Assembly: GCA_011330645.1 (NCBI GenBank)
Contig: DRQB01000135.1
Coordinates: 1-12,796 of the forward strand
Length of the DNA: 12,796 nt
Reading direction: 5' to 3'
Origin: Campylobacterota bacterium
GTDB taxonomy: Bacteria > Campylobacterota > Campylobacteria > Campylobacterales > Sulfurovaceae
A model generated the notes under the pieces. That model did no database searches and was not told where the DNA came from. It was given only the letters and a program-made list of their open reading frames with translations. Position numbers and translations under genes: made by a program. This document shows, piece by piece, positions 5,994 to 12,073 of the stretch (position 1 is its first letter; each line of letters starts with the position of its first letter).

Positions 5994-7247
5994 ATGAAGT
6001 TAACAAAATTAAGTTTAGTAGCTGCTTTAGCAGTTAGCGCGGCATTCGCAGGTGGAGATATTGCTCCAGTAGAACCAGTAGTAGAGGCTCCAGCACCAGT
6101 TGCAAACAACTGTGCAAGCTGTGGAACAGTAACAGGTACTGTAAAACTTTGGTATGGAACAAATGATGCTGGTACAAATGACCTTTTCTCAAAAGGTGGA
6201 GCATGGGGTGATGCATATGCAGACATCAAATACTCAAGAAAAGTGCTTGACAATGTAACATTAAACCTAGGTGCAGCATATATTTCTACACTTGGTCTTG
6301 AAAGTGACTTAGTATCTGGTACATGGGTAAGTCATGGTCCAAATGCTCTAGATGATGCAGCATGGATTAACGAAGCAAACGTAGTTGTAGGACTTCCTTC
6401 AGTAAGTTCTTTCCTTAAAATTGGTCGTCAAGAACTTGACACACCATTCTTCTTCTCAGAAAAATGGAGTATTGCAACAAATACATTTGATGCAGCAGTT
6501 TTAGGAAACACTTCTCTTCCAGATACTACTCTCATCGCTGCATGGGTAGGTAGAGGAAATGGTGTTAATGGTGCTGGTACAGGAAATGTTGGTCTTAACA
6601 ACACAAACTTTGGTGGGGGACATGTTAAATTTGCAGGTGATACTAAACCAGCATATGCATTTGGTGCAATCAACAAAAGCTTTACAGACACTACTCTTTC
6701 AGCATGGTACTACAGAATCCCAACAGTTGCACAAGCATACTGGTTCCAAGCAGATACTAGCTTAATGGGCTTCACTCTTGGTGCACAATACGCTGGTACA
6801 GAACTTCTTGCTTCAAGTGCAGACACAAATGCATGGGCTGTTAAACTAGGTTACGATATGGATGCATTAAACCTTTATGCTGCATACTCTGACAGAAGTA
6901 ATGATGCTGGGATTGATATCTCTAACATCGCTACAGGTCACACAGCTGGTTCTCAGTCTAACCTTTACACAGAAGCATACTGGAACTACGGTCTCGTAGG
7001 TGGACAAGATGCTCAATCATTTGCTGTAGGTGCTTCTTATGACCTAGGTATGGCTAAACTTGGTGCACAATACACTAATGTAGATGGTATTGCTGGTGGA
7101 GCTGGTGATCTTTCAGAAGTTGCTCTTACTGCATCTGCAAAACTTGGTCCAGTAAATGCTGACCTTGCATACATCAATGCAGAAGTAGGTAATAACGATT
7201 CTGATAACACAGTTCTTATTATGCTTTCTATGCCTTACTCACTTTAA
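5994..7247 (+). CDS. Major outer membrane porin, OprD-like
   Basis: This is a 417-residue outer membrane porin. The signal peptide is MKLTKLSLVAALAVSAAFA, cut before GGD. The mature protein starts with a Pro/Glu/Val/Ala linker (GGDIAPVEPVVEAPAPVANN) and a CASC pair (Cys40, Cys43). Many amphipathic strands rich in Gly, Ala, Tyr and Trp follow, and the end is MLSMPYSL. The segment KIGRQELDTPFF at about 142-153 is a hallmark of OprD-family porins and recurs in the second porin at 9812. Codon use is regular and Ala/Gly/Thr-rich, consistent with high expression. ATG 5994 has AAGGA seven bases upstream, behind a strong promoter, and two hairpins follow the stop, so it is probably a single-gene unit. 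The substrate cannot be read from sequence: OprD relatives range from amino-acid channels to general porins. Confidence 0.88.
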   Translation: MKLTKLSLVAALAVSAAFAGGDIAPVEPVVEAPAPVANNCASCGTVTGTVKLWYGTNDAGTNDLFSKGGAWGDAYADIKYSRKVLDNVTLNLGAAYISTLGLESDLVSGTWVSHGPNALDDAAWINEANVVVGLPSVSSFLKIGRQELDTPFFFSEKWSIATNTFDAAVLGNTSLPDTTLIAAWVGRGNGVNGAGTGNVGLNNTNFGGGHVKFAGDTKPAYAFGAINKSFTDTTLSAWYYRIPTVAQAYWFQADTSLMGFTLGAQYAGTELLASSADTNAWAVKLGYDMDALNLYAAYSDRSNDAGIDISNIATGHTAGSQSNLYTEAYWNYGLVGGQDAQSFAVGASYDLGMAKLGAQYTNVDGIAGGAGDLSEVALTASAKLGPVNADLAYINAEVGNNDSDNTVLIMLSMPYSL

Positions 7248-7265
7248 TTTTTAAAGAAAACGGCA

Positions 7266-7287
7266 CTATACCTCTTCAGGGGTATAG
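7266..7287 (+). terminator. First of two tandem hairpins after the porin gene
   Basis: The inverted repeat CTATACC(TC) and (GG)GGTATAG forms a 9-bp stem, including one T-G wobble, closed by a TTCA loop, 18 bases after the porin stop codon. It is followed by AATAATAGG, not by a T-run. It probably acts together with the next hairpin in termination or in protecting the 3' end of the porin mRNA. Confidence 0.5.
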
Positions 7288-7292
7288 AATAA

Positions 7293-7314
7293 TAGGTACT
7301 CTTTTGAGTACCTA
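7293..7314 (+). terminator. Second tandem hairpin after the porin gene
   Basis: A perfect 9-bp stem, TAGGTACTC and GAGTACCTA, has a TTTT loop and starts five bases after the first hairpin. A T-rich stretch follows (ACTTATCTACTTATACTTACACC, with a T-run near 7340), but it is broken. This is a likely transcription end for the abundant porin transcript. Confidence 0.5.
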
Positions 7315-7366
7315 ACTTATCTACTTATACTTACACCTCTTTTTCAATCTTCTTATCTCATTTTAT

Positions 7367-7381
7367 TGATAACAACTTTCA
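7367..7381. promoter_or_regulatory. Weak second Fur-box-like site
   Basis: TGATAACAACTTTCA matches 11 of the 14 defined bases of the 7-1-7 Fur consensus TGATAATnATTATCA. It lies 65 bases upstream of the stronger site. In such AT-rich DNA this score could arise by chance, so it is listed as tentative. Confidence 0.3.
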
Positions 7382-7382
7382 T

Positions 7383-7400
7383 TTAAGCTACATTAAGCTA
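7383..7400. repeat. Direct repeat TTAAGCTA, 10-bp period, in the feoB control region
   Basis: TTAAGCTA occurs at 7383-7390 and again at 7393-7400, with start points exactly one helical turn apart. It lies just upstream of a TATACT -10 candidate at 7409-7414, where a -35 element would be expected and is missing. It could be a binding site for an activator or a second regulator, or it could be coincidence. Confidence 0.4.
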
Positions 7401-7408
7401 TTTTTCAC

Positions 7409-7414
7409 TATACT
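7409..7414 (+). promoter_or_regulatory. Candidate -10 box for the feoB operon
   Basis: TATACT matches the sigma70 -10 consensus at five of six positions. No good -35 is seen 16-18 bases upstream. Transcription would start near 7421, placing the strong Fur box just downstream of the start site, where bound Fur would block transcription. A start nearer the gene, using TTGATA (7431-7436) as -35, cannot be excluded. Confidence 0.4.
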
Positions 7415-7431
7415 TCAAATACCTAAAAGAT

Positions 7432-7446
7432 TGATAACTATTATCA
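7432..7446. promoter_or_regulatory. Fur box upstream of feoB
   Basis: TGATAACTATTATCA matches the 7-1-7 Fur consensus TGATAATnATTATCA at 13 of 14 defined positions and is nearly palindromic. It lies 36 bases before the feoB start codon. Fur with bound ferrous iron represses at such sites, so the downstream feoB-feoA genes (and perhaps the porin and NifU-like gene) should be induced under iron limitation. Confidence 0.75.
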
Positions 7447-7471
7447 TTTCTATTTTGTTATTTTAACCTAT

Positions 7472-7476
7472 AAGGA
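7472..7476 (+). promoter_or_regulatory. Ribosome binding site that fixes the feoB TTG start
   Basis: AAGGA lies six bases before TTG 7483. The protein read from this TTG (MEHIVIALAGQPNVGKSS) begins just where FeoB proteins of this phylum begin, ahead of the G1 loop. No ATG precedes the G1 motif in this frame, so TTG is the real start. Confidence 0.75.
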
Positions 7477-7482
7477 AAAGTT

Positions 7483-9555
7483 TTGGAACATATAGTCATC
7501 GCACTTGCAGGTCAGCCCAATGTAGGAAAATCTTCTCTCATTAATGCTATCTCAGATGCCAAACTCAAAGTGGGTAACTTCTCTGGTGTGACAGTAGATA
7601 AAACCGAAGTAGAGTTTACTATCTGTGATGAGGCAGCGTGTAAAAACTACGAAGCCCATATCATCGACCTTCCAGGTGCCTACTCCCTTACAGAATATAC
7701 CATAGAAGAAAAAGTCACCAAAAGCTTTTTACAATCAGACGAATATGACGTCATCGTCAATGTAGTAGATTCTACAAACTTACAAAGAAACCTACTCTTT
7801 ACTACTCAACTCTTAGAGACGGGTAAAAAAGTAGTTGTGGCACTCAACATGAGTGATGAAGCACAAAAAGAAGGCATAGAGATAGATGAAAAGCAACTCT
7901 CCGCCATACTGGGTGTACCCTGCATCAAAACTTCTGCTGCCACCAAAGAAGGGGTTAAAGCATTACAGTATGCCATCGTAGAAGCCTATGAAAAAGAAGA
8001 AACTTCTTCAAAAGTGGTCTACTCTGACCCCATAGAAGAAGAAATTTCCCACATTGTTACTTTTATGGAAGAAAAAAATTATAAGAGTACTGTACCCTAC
8101 CGTCACTTAGCCGTCAAACTCTTACAAGAAGATGAAGATGTCTACAAAAAAATGCATGATGAACCTATATGGATAGAGCTGCTTCCTATCGTAAGAGAAG
8201 GACTGAATCATATCTACTTACATACTGACACAAAAGATTTGGCTGAAATCTTTGCAGATGAGCATTTTGCCTTTGCCAAAGGTGCCAAAATGGAAGTGAT
8301 GTCCGTAAAAAGTATGAGAGCTAAAAATCTCACGCAAAAAATAGACAATCTGCTTATCAATAAAATACTGGGTATTCCCCTCTTTCTCTTTTTTATGTGG
8401 GGACTCTTTCAACTTACCTTTGAGCTTGGGTCAGTTCCTATGGACTACATCGCTGCTGCCTTTGATTGGCTAGGGAATCAAGCTAAACTATTACTAGGTG
8501 AGGGAGAGTTAGGTTCATTGGTTGCAGATGGTATCATCGCAGGTGTGGGTGCGGTGATTATGTTCTTACCAAATATTATCATACTCTTTTTAGGTATCGC
8601 ACTTCTTGAAACAACAGGCTACATGAGCCGTGTAGCATTTTTACTCGATGGCTTTTTCCATAAGTTTGGACTACATGGTAAAAGTTTCATCCCTTTAGTG
8701 ACTGGTTTTGGGTGTTCAGTACCCGCTTACATGGCAGCACGTACGCTTAAAAATGAAAAGGATAGGCTCATCACGCTCTTCATCATAGGTTTTATGTCTT
8801 GTGGAGCAAGATTACCTATCTATGTGCTTTTTGCTGGTGCTTTTTTTGGGCAGGATAAAGCAGGAAATATCCTGTTTATTATCTATATTTCAGGTGCCTT
8901 ACTTGGTCTAGTGATGGCAAAAGCACTTAAGATGTTTGTCTTTAAAGGGGATGATGAACCCTTTGTTATGGAGATGCCAAAGTATCGTATGCCTTCACTT
9001 AAACTCATCTGGCACACTGTGTATGGACAAGCAAAAAGCTATTTGAAAAAAGCAGGGACATTCATACTGGGAGCAGCCATACTCATTTGGTTTGCTTCAA
9101 ATTACCCCAAAGTTGATGTACCTAGCCACTTAGATGCAAATCAAGTGAAACTCTACGAACTAGAGAACTCGTATTTAGGAAAAATAGGACATGCATCAGA
9201 GCCGTTCTTTGCCCCATTGGGTATGGACTGGCGTATGGCTGTAGCCTTAGAGACAGGACTTGCTGCCAAAGAAGTGGTAGTCTCTACACTGGGTGTACTC
9301 TATGCTCTAGGGGATGAAGTAGACCAAGAGAGCAGTAGTCTCATCGCACAAATCAAAGCAAACATACCTTTTGCTGCTGCCATTGCATTTATCGTCTTTG
9401 TGATGATATATCTGCCATGTTTGGCTGCTTCCATGGTCTTTGCCAAAGAAGCAGGCGGATGGAAATATTTGGTTTACTTGTTTTTTATGACAAGTATTTC
9501 TGCATGGTTACTCAGTTTCCTTGCCTACAGAGTCACACTAGCATTAGGATTTTAA
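7483..9555 (+). CDS. feoB: Ferrous iron transporter FeoB
   Basis: FeoB is the inner-membrane ferrous iron permease with a cytoplasmic N-terminal G-domain. Visible GTPase motifs are G1 GQPNVGKS (10-17), G2 Thr37 in GVTVDK, G3 DLPG (62-65), G4 NMSD (122-125) and G5 SAATK (151-155). A helical linker runs to about 290. The membrane part contains the gate motifs GFGCSVPAYMAARTL (Cys411) and FMSCGARLPIYVLF (Cys440), both with the conserved cysteine. Length is 690 residues, shorter than the E. coli protein (about 770) and typical for this phylum. The start is TTG with AAGGA upstream and a near-consensus Fur box in the control region. feoA begins on the base after the feoB stop codon. The order feoB-feoA is the reverse of the common feoA-feoB. 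No key residue is missing. Confidence 0.97.
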   Translation: MEHIVIALAGQPNVGKSSLINAISDAKLKVGNFSGVTVDKTEVEFTICDEAACKNYEAHIIDLPGAYSLTEYTIEEKVTKSFLQSDEYDVIVNVVDSTNLQRNLLFTTQLLETGKKVVVALNMSDEAQKEGIEIDEKQLSAILGVPCIKTSAATKEGVKALQYAIVEAYEKEETSSKVVYSDPIEEEISHIVTFMEEKNYKSTVPYRHLAVKLLQEDEDVYKKMHDEPIWIELLPIVREGLNHIYLHTDTKDLAEIFADEHFAFAKGAKMEVMSVKSMRAKNLTQKIDNLLINKILGIPLFLFFMWGLFQLTFELGSVPMDYIAAAFDWLGNQAKLLLGEGELGSLVADGIIAGVGAVIMFLPNIIILFLGIALLETTGYMSRVAFLLDGFFHKFGLHGKSFIPLVTGFGCSVPAYMAARTLKNEKDRLITLFIIGFMSCGARLPIYVLFAGAFFGQDKAGNILFIIYISGALLGLVMAKALKMFVFKGDDEPFVMEMPKYRMPSLKLIWHTVYGQAKSYLKKAGTFILGAAILIWFASNYPKVDVPSHLDANQVKLYELENSYLGKIGHASEPFFAPLGMDWRMAVALETGLAAKEVVVSTLGVLYALGDEVDQESSSLIAQIKANIPFAAAIAFIVFVMIYLPCLAASMVFAKEAGGWKYLVYLFFMTSISAWLLSFLAYRVTLALGF

Positions 9556-9780
9556 ATGAGATTAATAGATTTAACAAAAGGCAATAAGGCCACCATTGTA
9601 AAAATACACGCAGACAAGGCACTCAAAGACAGACTACACTCTTTTGGGGTGATGAGAGGAGAGGAATTGACTGTCAAAGGCTGTTCTCTTGCCAAGCAAA
9701 CAATGGAAATAGAAGTAGGTTCTACCCTCATCGCAGTACGAGCCGATGAAGCAAAAATGATAGAAGTAGAGAAAATATAG
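9556..9780 (+). CDS. feoA: Ferrous iron transport accessory protein FeoA
   Basis: FeoA is a small cytoplasmic SH3-like protein thought to interact with FeoB and support Fe(II) uptake. The 74 residues follow the family pattern: LTKGNKATIVKI at the start, DRLHSFGVMRGEELTVKG in the middle, then EVGSTLIAVRADEAKMIEVE near the end, where the (A/L)xR-x-x-EA-x-x-I-x-V signature is clear. It starts directly after the feoB stop codon, with its ribosome site (AGGA, 9546-9549) inside the feoB 3' end, so the two are co-translated. A porin gene follows 31 bases later. It could be confused with the FeoA-like domain of DtxR regulators, but no DNA-binding part is present. Confidence 0.93.
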   Translation: MRLIDLTKGNKATIVKIHADKALKDRLHSFGVMRGEELTVKGCSLAKQTMEIEVGSTLIAVRADEAKMIEVEKI

Positions 9781-9811
9781 CGATACACACAATATCAATG
9801 AAGAGAATATA

Positions 9812-11077
9812 ATGAACAAAACACTAGTAAGCATAATTACCTTAATGATAATAAGTCTCAATACTTATGCTGAAGAAATACATTCACACAGTGAAGGAAA
9901 CAATACAGCTATTAGTATAAAAAGTATTAGAGGTATCTTGGGAGAAAATGACCCCATCTTGCATACGCAAGGGCAACTTCGTACAGGATATATACATTTT
10001 AAAAAAGCAGGAAATGACGCGACCAATGCTTATGCATTAGGGGGTCATCTCCACTTTCACACTAAACGTTGGCAGGGTTTCGCTCTTGGATTAAGTGCCT
10101 ATGGGGTAGTCAACCTTGCTAAAAATCAAAATAAACTTCATGTAAACAGTGATTTTTTTGATAATGAAGCAGAGAGCTTTTCACAACTCACTGAAGCTTA
10201 CTTAGATGGACAATGGGGAGAAACTGAAATAAAAATTGGAAGACAAATTCTTGACACACCACATGCAGACTCAGATGATATTCGTATGATTCCAAACTAT
10301 TTTGAAGCCTATACACTGAAAAATACAACAATCAAAGACCTCAACTTAAATGTTGGATATATTCGTAAGATGGCAGGATGGGAAAATGGTGTGAATGCTT
10401 CTAAATTTGTTAATATAGGTGAAACACTAGGCACACAAAATATTGATGGAGTCTACTACACCTCTGCTTCTTATGATGGTATCAAAGATCTCTCCCTTTC
10501 ATTATGGTATTACCACTATCATAATATTGCCAATGTATTCTATGCTGAAGCAGGCTATGAGATGCATGTATCCTCTGCCTTAGACATAGTTTTAGGTTTA
10601 CAATACGATATAAGTAATCAAACAGGGGATGCACTACTCCAAAATCAAGATGCAAAAACTTTTGGTCTCAGTATGGAATTTGTTGCTGAAAACTTGGGTA
10701 TACATATCCTTACTGCTTATAACAAAGACTCAGGTAATGCAGGAGCTTCAAGTCTCAACCTTGGAGGGGGTGCACTCTTCACTTCCATGGAAGATCAGAC
10801 ACTTGATGCCATGGGACAGGCAGGTGAAGCTTGGATAGTAGGCTTGGGCTATCATTTTGATACACTTGAGATAGAAGGATTAAATGCAGGTATTGCCTAT
10901 GGTCACTTTGTTGCAAATAATGCATCTAACTATGAAGCAAATGAATTAGATGTGGTTATCGAATATAGCCTTAATGAAAAGTTTTCACTTACTACTGCGT
11001 ATGCATCTACACATTTTAAACCAGTGGGGATGCAAGATTACAAACAACTAAGAGTCATTACAAATTACAACTTTTAG
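9812..11077 (+). CDS. OprD-like outer membrane porin linked to feoBA
   Basis: This is a 421-residue outer membrane porin. The signal peptide ends at about TYA, residue 20. The mature N-terminus is EEIHSHSEGN, carrying two histidines, and a second cluster HLHFH lies at 79-83. The OprD-family segment KIGRQILDTP at 141-150 matches KIGRQELDTP in the porin at 5994, so the two are paralogues, though the rest has diverged and the Pro-rich linker and CASC pair are absent here. The C-terminus ends in NYNF, with the terminal Phe typical of BAM substrates. The gene follows feoA by 31 bases with a modest ribosome site (GAAGAGA) and no visible terminator or strong promoter between, so it is probably in the same Fur-controlled transcript. 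A role in admitting ferrous or chelated iron is a hypothesis from context only. Confidence 0.85.
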   Translation: MNKTLVSIITLMIISLNTYAEEIHSHSEGNNTAISIKSIRGILGENDPILHTQGQLRTGYIHFKKAGNDATNAYALGGHLHFHTKRWQGFALGLSAYGVVNLAKNQNKLHVNSDFFDNEAESFSQLTEAYLDGQWGETEIKIGRQILDTPHADSDDIRMIPNYFEAYTLKNTTIKDLNLNVGYIRKMAGWENGVNASKFVNIGETLGTQNIDGVYYTSASYDGIKDLSLSLWYYHYHNIANVFYAEAGYEMHVSSALDIVLGLQYDISNQTGDALLQNQDAKTFGLSMEFVAENLGIHILTAYNKDSGNAGASSLNLGGGALFTSMEDQTLDAMGQAGEAWIVGLGYHFDTLEIEGLNAGIAYGHFVANNASNYEANELDVVIEYSLNEKFSLTTAYASTHFKPVGMQDYKQLRVITNYNF

Positions 11078-11131
11078 GATAATTTTAGTTTAGCTTGATA
11101 GAGTGAGGTATTAACAGACAAAGGAACAAGC

Positions 11132-12058
11132 ATGGATGAACTCATCAATTTCAACAATGAATATGGTATCAAAGTTGCTATGTTTATAGGAGACCCAAAA
11201 CATGCGGGTACCGTAAGTCAGGAAGAAGCCAAAGCGCTAAATGCTACCCTTTTTACCTACACCTATGGCAATGAAGCCACAGGAGAACAAATCACACTTT
11301 ATTGGGCAGTAAATCCTGAAGATGACACTATCCTTTTAGCAAGATACACCTACTTTGGCTCCCCTGCACTCATTGCGGCATGTGACATGTTAGCCCTGCT
11401 TTGTAAAAATAAAACCGTACAAGAAGCAACCACAATGACATACACAGGATTAGAACGATTTTTACGTGACAATCCTACAACCCCTGCACTCCCAGAATGT
11501 GAACAATATGTCATAACCTTAGCCCTAGATGCGGTGAAACACGCTGCAAAAGCCTATTATAAAGAGGCACTCACCAAAGAAGAATTGATGTATCCCTGTA
11601 AAGACACACCTATGAATCTCGCTTCCATCAAAGAAAGTATCAAACTCCATGATATAGAAACATTAAAAACCTTAACCGCTTATACAAAAGCAGGATACCG
11701 TGATACAAGCTGTCAGGAGGCACTTTCTGAGTTACTTTTTGTACACAAAGAAGTAGTAGCATTAGAGAAAGAGACTGAATCCAAACTTCCTGACATTCCA
11801 TTTAGACAGATGGATACCAAAGAAAAAATCGTTGCGATTAACAAAGCCATAGACAAGTCAGTACGACAGTTTCTTGTCATGGATGGTGGAGATATTGAGA
11901 TACTTGATGTTAAAGAAAATGGCAAGCAAATAGACATTTATGTACGCTATTTAGGTGCTTGTAGTGGGTGTGCAAGTTCAAGTACGGGGACACTCTTTGC
12001 CATAGAGAATACCCTCAAAGAACAACTTGATGACCAGATACGCGTCTTGCCTATTTAA
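11132..12058 (+). CDS. NifU-family protein with degenerate scaffold domains and intact Nfu domain
   Basis: This is a 308-residue protein laid out like the three-domain NifU of H. pylori and Campylobacter: IscU-like (about 12-145), BFD-like [2Fe-2S] (about 150-200) and Nfu (about 228-308). Compared from memory with those proteins, the three IscU scaffold cysteines are replaced: Thr50 in GNEATGE, Ser77 in YFGSPALIA, and Tyr126-Val127 where His-Cys is expected. In the BFD part only Cys156 and Cys194 remain; the partners are Asp158 and Asp191. The Nfu domain keeps MDGGDIEILDV and the CxxC in LGACSGCASSSTGTL (Cys277, Cys280). Cys84 and Cys123 are extra. It is likely an Fe-S carrier or regulator rather than a de novo scaffold. 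AAAGGA precedes ATG 11132. It follows the porin by 54 bases and may belong to the feo operon. Confidence 0.85.
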   Translation: MDELINFNNEYGIKVAMFIGDPKHAGTVSQEEAKALNATLFTYTYGNEATGEQITLYWAVNPEDDTILLARYTYFGSPALIAACDMLALLCKNKTVQEATTMTYTGLERFLRDNPTTPALPECEQYVITLALDAVKHAAKAYYKEALTKEELMYPCKDTPMNLASIKESIKLHDIETLKTLTAYTKAGYRDTSCQEALSELLFVHKEVVALEKETESKLPDIPFRQMDTKEKIVAINKAIDKSVRQFLVMDGGDIEILDVKENGKQIDIYVRYLGACSGCASSSTGTLFAIENTLKEQLDDQIRVLPI

Positions 12059-12073
12059 GGGTCACCTCAATTT

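Noticed and set aside
6111..6122. CASC in the porin as a haem c attachment site
   Set aside because: Haem c needs CxxCH; here Gly follows the second cysteine.
9634..9861. Minus-strand frames opposite feoA
   Set aside because: feoA is a clear family member on the plus strand, and the antisense frames have no features of their own.
11078..11131. Independent promoter for the NifU-like gene
   Set aside because: TTGATA and TATTAA-like strings occur but not at proper spacing; there is not enough support to call one.
12059..12073. Bidirectional terminator between the convergent genes
   Set aside because: Only a 4-bp ACCT/AGGT pairing with a loose loop is visible, too weak to call.
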